Below, piece after piece: positions 1 to 11,238 of a stretch of 64,000 nucleotides of DNA. The translations under genes were made by a program, and so were the position numbers. Within the stretch, counting starts at the first letter, position 1. Each line of letters begins with the position of its first letter. Source of the stretch: Linyphia triangularis (taxonomy: Eukaryota > Arthropoda > Arachnida > Araneae > Linyphiidae); assembly GCA_963978545.1 (NCBI GenBank), contig OZ021725.1:85048305-85112304 (forward strand), given 5' to 3'. The notes under the pieces were generated by a model, which saw only the letters and a program-made list of their open reading frames with translations, was not told the origin of the DNA and searched no databases.

Positions 1-306
1 CATTATGCTTTCACGCAGCCAAAACGGATTATATACCTATGAGCACTGTGACGATCTACCGTCTAAGTGATGTCTAGTTAAGTTGAAGTTTAGTATAGAC
101 GGTAGATCGTCATGTGCTCATAGACAATTTATCCATTTTGGCGGCGTGAAAGTATAATGCTCGCCAAACCACAACCCTGTAGCGAACAAAAGGCTATAAG
201 GTTTGGCGAGAATTATGTCTTCACTCCGCTAAAATGGATTAATTGCCCATGAGCATGGTGAAGATCTATCGTCTAGTGATGCCAAGTTAAGTTGGAGTTT
301 AGTATA
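1..306. mobile_element. Foldback MITE, compound inverted repeats (left edge may be cut)
   Basis: Bases 1-159 form one large palindrome. The left arm begins CATTATGCTTTCACGC and the right arm ends GCGTGAAAGTATAATG; both contain the GACGATCTACCGTC region. A smaller inverted pair, CTCGCCAAACC and GGTTTGGCGAG, follows at 160-210. A third arm copy runs 211-306. There is no coding capacity. The element may continue beyond the window. Confidence 0.75.
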
Positions 307-585
307 ATTCCAGCCACTTTTTTACCCGATAGACAGCTGTGAGCCATGTCACAAGACGTCTTTTCGATGCGTCCCACACATGGTCATGAATGTTTAAAAC
401 AAAGGAGCAATCTACTTTAGTTAAAGGTGTATTTTTCCCAATTTTTAAACATTTATCCAAAGCAATAATTGATCAAATATGTCATAAATGTCAATCAACA
501 TGAGTTCGAAATTCAATATTCCATCATTAAAAGCTGACATTAAAGACAAAAAATAACAGTACTAGAAGTCAACATACCCTGAGCT
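307..585. other. No recognisable feature
   Basis: AT-rich unique sequence between two MITEs. Only short ORFs. TACCCTGAGCT (574-585) recurs inverted at 1195-1205 as AGCTCAGGGTA. Confidence 0.5.
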
Positions 586-593
586 TAGTGAAT

Positions 594-1142
594 TAGAGGT
601 CGGCGATATATCGATACGACGATATTTTTATCGATATTTCTAAAAAAATATCGATATAAAAAATATATATATAAAAGTCAACAATATATCGATATTTTTA
701 AACATTTTTAGTTTTTTGATGATCGTTTTGTAGTTCCATGTTTTTTTTTTTTTTGATTTTCTTTATTCTCTTTTCAAAACCTCCAAAACTAAAGTTTGAA
801 CTTGGCTGAGAGACAGTTAAAACGTCACAAATATTCAATATTTTGACATACACATAAAAGCTATTGAAAATTATCTAAATTTTTCTTAAAATCACTGCAC
901 CAATTAAGCGAAATATAACTTCTTTTTTTTTTGTAATAGATCCATTTCAGTTGAAAAAGTAGTCACCTTACAAAAAAAGCAATCATGAAAAGTAGAAATT
1001 TGCCCAGAAAAACTTTGTATCTGGCAAAATTAAAAATCAAATAAAAAAAAATCATGTACCGATATATCTATATTTTATCGATATTTTTTCTATCCAACGA
1101 TATAGTATCGATATTTGTTTTGATCGATATTTCCGACCTCTA
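594..1142. mobile_element. hAT-type MITE rich in ATCGATA
   Basis: The ends are TAGAGGTCGG and CCGACCTCTA, inverted. The 8-bp target duplication TAGTGAAT is exact at 586-593 and 1143-1150. TIRs of the T/CAnnG type and 8-bp duplications are typical of hAT. It carries seven ATCGATA motifs, four near the left end and three near the right, and no ORF. A sister copy is at 50848-51376. Confidence 0.85.
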
Positions 1143-1210
1143 TAGTGAATACGTAATAGGAACCGGTTCTCCTATTGTTGTATGCTTTTCGGTGAGCTCA
1201 GGGTAGGTAG

Positions 1211-1359
1211 TAGAGGTAGGAAATATCGATCAAAATAAATATCGATGTTATATCGTTGCATAGAAAAAATTATCGATTTATGATTTTTTTAATTTTTTTT
1301 ATTTGATTTTCAGTTTTGCCAGAAACGAAGTTCTTGGGGGTAAATTTCTACTTTTCATG
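1211..1359 (-). mobile_element. Truncated inverted copy of the ATCGATA-rich MITE
   Basis: It starts TAGAGGTAGGAAATATCGAT, the reverse complement of the right end of the element at 594-1142. It continues through the region TTTCAGTTTTGCCAGAAACG and then breaks off. Only about 150 bp remain. It faces the first copy head-on. Confidence 0.7.
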
Positions 1360-1360
1360 C

Positions 1361-1560
1361 ATTCATGCCAAAATTGTTTTAATATATAAATGATAAAAAT
1401 TGCTTTAATAAATAAATTATATTATCAATCAGAATAAATAAAATACATTTGGATGTCAATGCATAAATTCACATTTATTTTTAAAGAAGAAATTTTGAAA
1501 AGTAGTTTACCGCATATTTTGCTGATAGATGACATTTTTTAAAGACCTATATAAGAATTA
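1361..1560 (+). repeat. Family A repeat fragment
   Basis: It matches the middle of family A, including GAAATTTTGAAAAGTAGTTT followed by ACC(A/G)CATATTTTG. Family A is a dispersed non-coding repeat; other members here start near 3118, 23340, 31100, 41225, 42770 and 48267. Its class is unknown. Confidence 0.55.
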
Positions 1561-1584
1561 TTGCAAAAAATATTGCCAAACTGG

Positions 1585-1697
1585 CCTTTTTTTCCAAATG
1601 AATGGTGAAAATATAAAAACTGTAAAGGACACAAATCCACGTCAGGATAATAGTGCAATTGAAAGTTGTGCGATGTTCCACACCCCTAGTTAAATAA
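1585..1697 (-). repeat. Family B repeat, 5' fragment
   Basis: On the minus strand it begins CTAGGGGTGTGGAACATCGC and continues as in the copies at 36018, 37457 and 56907. Only the first ~110 bp are present. Confidence 0.6.
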
Positions 1698-2339
1698 ATG
1701 TGGGATTTGAGGCCGAATCAATTCAAACATCAAGCTAAATTTTTCATGCAATTAACATTCTTACTGAATGTGATGTTGTAGAAAGTCAAACTATTAATTG
1801 GAAATTCAGTTGTAATTGTTTTCTCTTTTTTTCTTTTGGGATTTCTTAACTTTTTTTCTGCATATCCTACGGAGTATTCGAAGACTAACTCTCTAATCGT
1901 GTTTAATTTTTTTAAATTAGAAATATTTTTTCGTATTATATAAAAATTGAACTTAAACCGAAATAAGATTTAATGCAAGAAGATTTAAAGAAACCAGTTC
2001 CATGGATTTTTTTTTAATATTATTCAAAAATGGCTTTAAGCGATAATTAGACTGCTATAATATTTTTTGATATAATATAAAAAGATTACGTGAATAATAA
2101 ATTTCGTACATGAAACCAAATGTTTGCAAGATGTATGTGATGATTTTTTTATGTAATCTTTTAAAACTTCGTTTAGAATATTTTCTCTCCCTCTAAATTA
2201 TTTCGGGAATTTGCTATAATTATATCCCTCTTCCCCCATTCACGTTTTTCAAATATTTCGAATTCCGCTGGTTTGAATTTTTTTTAGTGATTGTTCTGCC
2301 CAGCTTCTGATAAGTTTGATTTGTTTATCAGTAGAATAG

Positions 2340-3070
2340 TAATTTTGTGTCAAAATTTGTTCAATTCACTATTGTAATGTATTTCATGAATAAGTTTCAA
2401 CGTAAGGTGCCTGGTTGTTTGTTATATACCTGCATTTTTCTTTAAACATTTTTTGTGAGTAAATAATAGGATAAATAATTATTTAAGTGATAACTTCGAT
2501 ACTTAAGTAAGCAGATATTAGAGGGGGAGTAGTACAGGTAACACTTTAAATTTTTATTGACAATTTTCTAAGTATTAAAATTATTTATTTAGTTTTTTGA
2601 AATTATAATTTTTATTAAAATTAAAATTTAGTTCCGAAATTTGATCAAATCGCTATTATAATGTACTTCATGGTTGGTTGTTTTCAGATTATCTGGCGCC
2701 GTCATCAACACGAGTTCTATAATGCGCCGAAACATTCATCTTTAGACAAGCCAACATGCATTTACAAACACCCATGCCTAACACGGGACTCGAACCCGCA
2801 ACCTCGGGGTCTAGAAGCTAGCACGCTAACCACTATACCGTTTGGTCGGCTAATGTACTTCATGAATAAGTTTCAACGCAAGATGTCTGATTGTTCATGT
2901 ACATCAGAATTTTTATTTAAACTTTTTTAATGTGATCAAATAAAAAATATGGGTAAATAACTTCTTAAATTTAAGTAATAACTGCTTTAATTAAGTAAGA
3001 GGATAGACGGGGGGGGGGGGGAACACGTAACACTTTAAATGTTTAACAATTTTGTTAATATTAAAATTTA
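2340..3070. repeat. Diverged tandem duplication, second unit interrupted by a SINE
   Basis: Unit 1 (about 2340-2590) and unit 2 (about 2632-3070 minus the SINE) share TTCATGAATAAGTTTCAACG, a TAAGTAAG stretch, a G-run region and GTAACACTTTAAAT. Unit 2 has a 13-base G run (3009-3021) where unit 1 has five Gs. Confidence 0.7.
2672..2850 (-). mobile_element. tRNA-derived SINE, full length
   Basis: Reverse complement of the window's main SINE: tRNA-like head with TATAGTGGTTAGCG (A box) and GGGTTCGAGTCCCG (B box), a unique middle, and an AACAACCAACC tail. The 14-bp target duplication TAATGTACTTCATG is visible on both sides. It is inserted in the second unit of a tandem duplication. Confidence 0.9.
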
Positions 3071-3117
3071 ATCCATTACTATGTTTATATCATTTATATT
3101 GACTTCGATTTTGCATA

Positions 3118-3215
3118 CACTGTTTTCAGAATCGGCGCTGTGCTAACGAATATAAAAATTAACAATGCTTAAAGGATTTATATTAAAAGCTTTGAATTTA
3201 CGTGTTATATTATTA
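3118..3215 (+). repeat. Family A repeat, 3' fragment
   Basis: CAGAATCGGCGCTGTG, ATAAAAATT and the AAAGCTTTGAATTT region match the 3' part of the copies at 42770 and 48267. Confidence 0.55.
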
Positions 3216-4535
3216 TTGTGTCTGACAACAATGTAATACACCTGTGTGAAGCAATATTTGCTCATTTAATGTGTTTGACAAATGTGTGTGTTTTATGGTG
3301 TATAAAATAGATTGATGATAGGCTCTTTGACAAGAATAGTTTGTTGAAGCAGACTTTCGTAGATAAACAGGAATTCAGAAATTATTTCCCAAGGTTAAAT
3401 TATCAAAACTAATGTTTATCAAACGTACATTTTGCACGTCAAAAGCCATTTAGAAACGATCTATTACTTCCCTTTGGTGAGGATAGGCGTATCTGTGAAT
3501 CATATCATACTGATGTTTGTTTTATCCTGACGTCGATTCTAACAGGCAATGTGTTTGTTTTATTCTAGTCAATGCCGATTAAATTGTAGAAATTGAAAAA
3601 TTTTCACTTACAACAGTTGTAACAGTCTTGCTTTCTTTAATGATTTTAAAATAACTGTTTAAACTGATCTTCATTAATTTTATTCATTTAGTATATTTGA
3701 AATTCCCTCCTCTCAAATTATTCATTATATATACACAAAACACTGTGGAAACGATGTGGTGCTATTTTAATTTTTACTATTTCCTAATTCAAAGGCAGGT
3801 TGTTTTAATGGAAAGGCAACAGAATCATTTCAAAATGCTAGAGTTCTGACATTTGTCATTTCGGGTACAATGAATAGTAAACATTGGTATTAAATACTAT
3901 TTGTAAATAATCCTTTCACAAACAATGCATGTAGTTTTGACGCACATACATTTACCGGAATTTTATAACGCATTTTTGTCATTGAACAACATTCATGTCG
4001 TTCGATCTCTGTATTAAAAATGTAATAAATCTCTTCTTAAATTTCACTTTATTAGTGTTATTCTAGGGTTTAGCTATTGAGGTAGAAATATTTAAGTACC
4101 CACTTATAAAAAGCATGAGAGTGTTTCTGCCAAATATAGCTATAAGATTTCGTTCCCCTGCCATAACTTGCACATCCAACAAGCGCAAAGAGGTCATTTA
4201 TTAAATCGAATTCCATGAAATATATTTCAAGAATGAAGAAATCGATAGATTTCCGTTTTATTCTCTTCGGGTCAAAGACATTCAAATCAGAAACAGTAAT
4301 ATGGTTGGCCATCATTCCTAGCACAACCCCGTATTTACTCTAATGTTACTTACTGCGAACCTTTTTGCTGATGCTCTTATTTCTTCCCCCTTGATATTCT
4401 GGAAACGAAGTTTTCTACTTTATTTCTGAACGTAAAACGGACCTTTGCAATGAACTTTCGTGGTAGAAATCGAACACTTTTTTCAGTTGATGCGAGTTCT
4501 TTTGAAAAAAATTCTCGAATCCTATTTGCGTACTA
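3216..4535. other. No recognisable gene
   Basis: AT-rich sequence with ORFs no longer than 84 codons and no domains. No repeat ends seen. Confidence 0.5.
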
Positions 4536-4821
4536 TATTGTTAGTCCACCGAAATATTTATACTTGGGATATTGTCCACAAAACTATATTTTTGTCCACC
4601 AAACGATATTGCTGGGATGTCATTCACTAGTATATTGTCAGTCCACCAGACGATACAGCTGGGATATGGTCCGCTGGGCTATATTGTTATAGTACCGGAT
4701 GATACACCATCACCCGCCAGATTATATTTTCCGCTCCACTATGTTGTCAAGATACTCTTCAACTAGACAGACACCGGATAAAAATCGCGCCAAATTGCTG
4801 CGCTAACTCATTCAAACTAAC

Positions 4822-4915
4822 AACCTTCAAATCATTTATAATTCTATTTTAACCTTCAAATCATTTATAATTCTATTTTAACCTTCAAATCATTTCTATT
4901 TTAAATTAACTTCAA
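4822..4915 (+). repeat. 29-bp tandem repeat, about three units
   Basis: AACCTTCAAATCATTTATAA starts at 4822 and 4851; the third unit at 4880 is shortened. It lies between blocks of the 47-bp satellite. Confidence 0.85.
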
Positions 4916-5631
4916 ATCATTGTTCACCAATATAACAAATCGTTAATCATTTATAATTCCCATAACAAAACGTTATAGAACTGCTATAGCAACCTCATAG
5001 CAAACGTAAAGATTTAGGCTAGGTGATGCATTTACGCGTCTTTTTAACGTTTAAAGTTTTTTCTTGGCGCCAACTGGTACCCGGCTAACGGAGGAATACC
5101 ATTGTTTGATCGCCAGACAATATATCTGGAATATCGACCCTAGAATGCATTGTTTGTATGTTATATAGTGATAGAATGTTCATTAGAGAGAAATTTAATT
5201 GTATTAGTGTATCTTATCGCCAAGGGTTGAACTAATTGAATTTCATTCTAAAAGGCTATTCACTTACTCATATGCACTTCCTACAATTTTATGTTGGTTA
5301 AGAAGAATATGTGTCGTCCACTAGACTATATTGTTATTCTACTAGATGATATACCTAGACCTAGGATATTGTCCTTCGGAACATATCGTTTTCTCACCGA
5401 ACGATATAGCAGGAATATCTTTCATTACACTATATTGTGAGTCCATAGAACGATATATATGGGATATCGTCCGGAATATATCGTTTTCTCACCGAACTAT
5501 ATAGACGGAATATCTATCATCACATTATATTGTGAGTCCATATGACGATATATATGGGATATCGTTCACCACACTATATTTTGATTCCACCGGAAGAAAT
5601 ATCATCCACGATTATATTGTTAGTAGATCAT

Positions 5632-5836
5632 GCATGGTGTCCCCAAATTAGTCGGGAGTTTAAATACATCGAAATAACTCTTAATAACTAGGCCTTATAA
5701 ACAATTATTTTCCGCCAATTAATTTATCTTCACCATGTCATTCTATATGCAGAAAAAATTCTTTATTATGCCTTGTTATTAAGAGTTATACAGATCTATT
5801 TGAGCTCCATTGCCCAACTAATGTGTGGACACCCTG
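5632..5836. mobile_element. Mariner-type MITE (foldback)
   Basis: Left arm ATGGTGTCCCCAAATTAG and right arm, read inverted, AGGGTGTCCACACATTAG. ATAACTCTTAATAAC recurs in both arms. The GGGTGTCC-type terminus and TA at the right edge are typical of Tc1/mariner. Non-coding, ~205 bp. Confidence 0.65.
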
Positions 5837-5925
5837 TATTTGTGATATTATTAACCGTACTATGCTGTTTGTTCATCGGACGATATAGCTGGAAAATCGT
5901 CTACCACACTATATTGTTACTAGTG

Positions 5926-7260
5926 GGCTCAGCCCCCTGCTCGCTGACGCTCGCCAACCCCCTGGATTGCCATGCAATCCCGTTGGCTCGCTTTGCTCGC
6001 CTCAAAGTGAAGCATTTAAAATATGCTCTAGCAAAAAGCTATTTCAGCTACATAATGCCCTGAAACTGAAAACGTTTTTTTTTTATAATGAAGAGCCAGA
6101 ATACTTGCCACGTCATTATCATACTGCTGTCGAGACGCTTTAAGCAGGGACAGTGTGGCAATGTAGTAGAAAGTTCTTGGAAAACAACAAAAATAAACAG
6201 TATCGTACATGTACTTAAAAAAGCTCGATTATTTCATTGAACAATTAAAATTTACTGGCTGGTTTCGTATGAAACGCCAAAATAAGTAAAGTTGCTTATC
6301 GAAATTTCTTAACGAAGCAATAATATGTTCCCCTAATCTTTTTTGCGATGTTTAGAAAATAAAATAAAACAGTGAAAGGCCAATTATCCTGCATTCAATC
6401 AACCGGAATTTTTTGAAAATCAAATTTGGCGAGAAAATTAGCTCTATTTCGCCAAAAGTTAATTTTTTAAAATTTCATATGATATTTTGAAGTTGAGTGG
6501 GTGGTTTGATTCGTTATTTTGATAGTTTCCAATTCGCAATAGCTGAATTTGCACTGATTGGAAATGAATATAGGTTGAAATTTACTGCACAATGCCTCTT
6601 AGCGACTTTTTGAAAGCTGGCGATTTAGCGCTGAATGCAACCCGGTTACCTCCGGACGATGTTCAAACAGATAACTTTTTCCGAAAAGTCTGGTTTATCC
6701 GAAATTCTAATCCAAAAGAAATGTACACATCTTGTATCTATTTATTCTTGCATCATCGTAACTATTAAATCCATATATTTTAAATAGGCGATAATTTCTA
6801 TCTGTAGGCTGTAATAAGAAAACAAAATATAGCGAATCCAAGTTGTTGATGTTGCCAGATGTATTAGTCAAATTTCAAAATATATATTGTGATTGGCTGG
6901 TTTGCTGAGTTTGGAAATTCGTGCATAAAGTATATTTAGAAGATTTGTGAATGAATGTTTAAAGTCGTTGCCAGTCTGCTCACAGAAATACAGCCGAATT
7001 TGGACGTTACGCAAGAGAATTATATATATAGATTACGCTGTATAGTGAAATTGAGATATGATATTCGTTGAAGATTCCGCATACCGTGCTTCTAATTGAA
7101 ATGCGTTCAGCAAAGTTTTTATTAAAACTCAAATGAATTTTCTACAATTTTATGTTGGTGTAGTTTTTAAGAATAATCAATAATGCAGTGGCAAGGTTTT
7201 CTTATAATTTATGTAATAATTTATAATTTATGTAATAATTTATAATTTATGTCTCATTAT
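5926..7260. other. No gene; small hairpins and a tandem repeat
   Basis: 5926-6010 is a GC-rich block with GGATTGC-CAT-GCAATCC (a 7-bp stem) and repeated GCTCGC. 7200-7252 holds about 2.5 units of a 20-bp TTATAATTTATGTAATAA repeat. The rest is plain AT-rich sequence. Confidence 0.5.
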
Positions 7261-7271
7261 TATTGGTTCTG

Positions 7272-7456
7272 GTTGGTTGGTTGTTTTCAGATTATCTGTC
7301 GCCGTCAGCAACACGAGGGCTGTAATGCGCCGTAACATTCGTCATTAGACAAGCCAACATACATTTACAAACACCCATGCCTAACACGGGACTCGAACCC
7401 TCAACCTCGCGGTCTAGAATCTAGCACGCTAACCACTATACAGTTTGGTCGGCTAA
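7272..7456 (-). mobile_element. tRNA-derived SINE, full length
   Basis: Same family as 2672-2850. Target duplication TATTGGTTCTG at 7261-7271 and 7457-7467. The B-box region is mutated (CGAACCCTCAACCTC on the plus strand). Confidence 0.85.
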
Positions 7457-7467
7457 TATTGGTTCTG

Positions 7468-9280
7468 ATTTCATGGTTAAATTAGCTCTTTAAATGCCTT
7501 TTTTTTAATAAGGAATGTTGCACTGTAAAATAAATGAATTTTTAAGAAGTGTCAATTCATCTGATTTAAATGCAGCCCGTCAAGTTTTAATTTGTGGTCA
7601 AGTTTTAGTTATTTTAGAAATATTTTCTTGGATAAAGAATTTGAAATATACATGGTTGTGGTGTGTTTCGATTTCTCTCGAAATAAGTAATCATTCAGGA
7701 TAGATGGATAGTCTTTAAAAAAGTATTTAGAAAAAGTATTAAACAATTGGAAATGCTATAATAATATTATACTAGTTAAAGGTCTTAAGATCCCATTCAG
7801 GACATTGCCTCATAGAAATTACTCAAAACAGAATGTTCATTACAGGAAATTTCACAAGGTACACCACTTATGGTTTTTAAAAGTTCAATGTTGTGTTGTT
7901 AAAATTAAATCAAGATATCAAATTCCCTCTTCCGATCTTACATTTATTTAAAACAATTCACAAGATAAAAATCAGTCTTCGACCAGCAAAAACCGACTTT
8001 CATCTGATAACATTAAAATATGCTCGGTAGGAATATAACAATAACATGCATGATTTATAAACAAAAACATATCTTAAAACACTTATAGCTGGCTTTGTTT
8101 GAGCGTGATTGTCTCAGAATTTAAAGCAACATAACACACATCAAGCATTTTGTAAAGAAATATACATAAAAGAGTAACATGGAAGAAGTTTTAGGACTTC
8201 ATAGCATTAAAACTTAAGTTTTATTTAGGAAAGATCATTGGAAAATCCTTAAAAAAATAGTATCTGACCGTTTGAAAAATTTATTGAAACATAAATTAGG
8301 CTTGGAAAAAAAAAAAAAAAAATAGAATTATATCTTTATAATTGCTATGCAATTTAACACAACCGGAAATAATTTTAAAACTTCTCGATAATAAAAATTC
8401 ATGTTTCTTAAAATGAATTAAAAAGAGGATTACTATATTTTAATTCTTTGAAATAAAGCTGAACAATATATTTTTTAAAAATTAATTTTTTTTGGTCTAA
8501 CGTTTTTAAACATTATTTGCTCTATTTATTAAAAAAAAATTGATTGCGAGCACAAATTTCTTAAAAAAATGATAAAACAGAATGTTTGTTACTTTTACTA
8601 CTATCATTAAAAATCTATTATCATTATAAAGAGGCAAAATGATATGCGCCATAAAATGAAGAATAGTGCAATAGGCATAACATAACAACTCTCTTGAATT
8701 GATAAAATAATGTAGCAAAGAGATTCATGCCAAATTTGATTTGGGAACACAGTGGGATTTTGAAGTTTTTACATTGAACAAAGGTTTATAAGTTGGTTTA
8801 TAAAAATATTAATGAAGGCACGCAAATTTCATTAAACTTCACGCCAAACTTCAATTGTGATCCAGAAATCTTAATATAGAATAAAAAACATATAATACAA
8901 AACACTAAATATATGCATAACGACATATGAATTAATGACCAGACAAAACATCTCCGCACACATCACAAATATACTATTTTTCACCGGAAGTAATTGTTCA
9001 TATTTGAGCTTTTAATATTAATCTTTAGTTCGTATGAATAAAATGAATAGGTTATTTATACGAACTGCACCTGTACAAGAATTGAAATGCTAATATTCGA
9101 AAAATTTAAATAAACACAATTTCAGAGTATGCATAGCATCGTTTCGTTCTTACAAAATGCATTAAAGTATAAGAAGAGTGCTTCAAAATATATATATGGT
9201 TGATATTTGCTTTTATGCAAAAGATGCTTCGAAGTTGGGCTTGAGTAATATTTCGAAACTGACTGCCATGATAGAGTGAG
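7468..9280. other. No recognisable feature downstream of delilah
   Basis: AT-rich sequence, ORFs up to 70 codons, no domains. It may include the far 3' UTR of delilah if poly(A) use is later than 9281. Confidence 0.4.
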
Positions 9281-9296
9281 TTTATTCAGATTTATT
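9281..9296 (-). other. Candidate poly(A) signals of delilah
   Basis: Two AATAAA hexamers on the minus strand (TTTATT at 9281-9286 and 9291-9296) lie about 325-340 bases past the stop codon, a reasonable 3' UTR length. They are the first strong pair downstream; usage is inferred. AATAAA also occurs by chance in AT-rich DNA. Confidence 0.35.
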
Positions 9297-9618
9297 TCCT
9301 AATTTGCATTTCGTTGCTGGCAATTCTATACCAGCAGTTTTGATTCATGCTCAGAACTCTCCTTTCTGTTTCACAAAGCACAATGAAAAAAAAATCATCT
9401 CTTAACTTATCCTCCCATTTAGGCAATGATACATCGCACCCAACAATTCATCAAGAAGTCGCTAAACAGAAGAGACAACACTCGTAGCTGGTTCATAACA
9501 AATGGTTTTTTCCGGGGCAGTTGAAAAAGAACACTTAACAGTTGTTAACTCACACTCGGCAACATCTCGAGAGGTGGTGCCGAGACAAAGTGTGGTTAAT
9601 AACAGCGGTTTCCTTTGA

Positions 9619-10431
9619 TTACACGTTTATGTCGTCGCTGAGTGGTAGGCTGTCACCGTCCGATTCCAGAATGAGATCGAATGAGTCGTCGAGGAAACCC
9701 TCCACGCTGCCCAACCCAGCCCCGAGGAGGTCCGACGGGTCTATGGCATCGATGACTGATGACGGGTCCGTCAAGTGAACCCTGTCATTACCAGAGGACC
9801 CGTTCCCACCGGATCCATTACCAGAATCATCCTGCTTCAGAATCTGAGACAGAGCAGAGATATAGTTCACAGCCAGCCTCAGAGTCGTGATCTTGGTGAG
9901 CTTGCCGTTGTCCGGACCCGTCTTGGTGGGGAACTGTGGCACAACTTTGCGCAGGGTCTCGAACGCGTCGTTGATCTCCTGCATTCGCGTTCGTTCACGA
10001 GCGTTCGCTGTCCTCCGCCTGTATTTGCTAAGGGGCGCTGGTCTTTGTTTTGGTTTCGGGGCCTTCTTGGCTACTTTCCTTCTGATCTCAGTCTCGATCC
10101 TGTTCTTGATAGAACGCTGCCGGAGATTGTAGTTGGGGAGCTTGACTGGGATGGTCTCTAGACTTGTTGGAATGTTGGAAGAGTCGTCTGCAGACGAGCA
10201 GGATTCCATGAGTTCAACGTTTGAAGATTTTTGGTGTTGCGTGGTGGATGTGGTCGTGATGGCGCACTGGGGGATGTCCATGGAATCTGCCACGTCGTCC
10301 ATTCCACCGTGCAAGTATTTAGAAGTGAACATGGAACTGAAGTCGAAGCTGGTCTCGACGAACTTAGGCGTGTGCAGGACATTGTCTTCCATGTTATAAG
10401 ATGATGCACTCAGAGCCATCATGTATTTCAT
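9619..10431 (-). CDS. dei: Delilah-like bHLH transcription factor
   Basis: The ORF encodes 270 residues without interruption. A bHLH domain lies at about residues 138-199. The basic region is [13 protein letters not shown], with the E-box-contacting Glu at 146 and Arg at 149. Helix 1 follows ([15 protein letters not shown]), then a loop of about 14 residues, then helix 2 ([18 protein letters not shown]). [12 protein letters not shown] and [11 protein letters not shown] are hallmarks of the Delilah branch of the Atonal superfamily; NeuroD, Atonal and Twist differ at these positions. NYNLRQRS at 100-107, ahead of the domain, also resembles Delilah. A Gly/Ser/Asn-rich linker (202-215) precedes an acidic tail (228-268) that may be an activation segment. 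In Drosophila, Delilah acts in tendon and muscle-attachment cells; the same role here is inference. The first Met (MKYMM) is used; an in-frame Met at 4 or 5 is possible. Shorter than the Drosophila protein as I recall it. GC content is well above the flanks, as expected for a real exon. Confidence 0.85.
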   Translation of the reverse strand: MKYMMALSASSYNMEDNVLHTPKFVETSFDFSSMFTSKYLHGGMDDVADSMDIPQCAITTTSTTQHQKSSNVELMESCSSADDSSNIPTSLETIPVKLPNYNLRQRSIKNRIETEIRRKVAKKAPKPKQRPAPLSKYRRRTANARERTRMQEINDAFETLRKVVPQFPTKTGPDNGKLTKITTLRLAVNYISALSQILKQDDSGNGSGGNGSSGNDRVHLTDPSSVIDAIDPSDLLGAGLGSVEGFLDDSFDLILESDGDSLPLSDDINV

Positions 10432-10735
10432 ACAGTTTCTATACTGATGTAAATTTCCAAAGTTTGACTCTTATTTCACTAAAACTGTCTTTAAAAGTAA
10501 CGTCACATAAAAATATTACTTCCTAGATTATAATAGCTTTCAGTTTTGATACTGCAGTTCTAATTCAAACACAACAATGTAACTACTTTAGATGCTGATA
10601 TGTGTTGCAATGTAAAAGATTTTTCTTCCGTACGCGTTCTGCAATGATGGCCTTGTGTTCTGACATCGGATGAACTTGCACATAGATGATTGGCACTCAG
10701 CTCTGTTTAGTATACCATCGTTTTGTCAAATGCAC
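10432..10735 (-). other. Candidate 5' UTR of delilah with 3' splice acceptor
   Basis: Read on the minus strand, a plausible acceptor (ACTTTTACAG then GTGCATTTG) ends at 10736, preceded by a CACTAAA branch-point-like motif. If used, exon sequence would start at 10735 and run into the start codon at 10431. The same site is a CAGGTG/CACCTG E-box, so it could instead be a regulatory bHLH site. No upstream donor can be assigned from sequence alone. Confidence 0.35.
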
Positions 10736-11238
10736 CTGTAAAAGTACAAATATAATTTTAGTGACACATGAAAGCATATACATTTGTAGAGAATCAAAAC
10801 ATTTAATTAATAATAATTAAAAATTTGAAAGACTATTTCAAAAGTAAACACACAAGTTGTTTATCTATACTTTATTTAAATTAATCTTTAAATACTTATC
10901 GTTTCATTTCTTAAAGTTGGCGACAAATATTTTGAATGATTATTCTACAAAAAGTCCTTAACATTGAATTGAATTTATAACTAAGACATCAAATGTCATA
11001 TTTTAACTTTTAAAAGTATCTGTATTGTTGTAAACATATTATTACTATGAATTGTGTTTAATATTGTGGATATTTTGTTTGACAAAGCGCAACTTAAAAT
11101 TTTTAAATTAAATATTAGACATATGGAGAATATGGCATTTTGACGAAACTAGACGTATGTTGATCTTTAATTTAGATCATGTTTACTACTACACAATACA
11201 AAATGGAGAAAATGATCACAGAACAAAACTAATTCCAA

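Larger units (their letters stand above)
4536..5925. repeat. Broken 47-bp satellite
   Basis: Degenerate units of about 47 bp run at 4536-4765, 5303-5625 and 5870-5925. The core reads GTCCACCAGACGATA, then GCTGGGATAT, then CTATATTGT. GTCCACC recurs at 4594 and 4641. At 5391-5580 the units form a 95-bp dimer (TTCTCACCGA at 5391 and 5486). Other sequence, including a MITE at 5632-5836, separates the blocks. Confidence 0.7.

Noticed and set aside
9542..10399. Plus-strand ORFs across the delilah gene
   Set aside because: Antisense shadows of the bHLH coding sequence.
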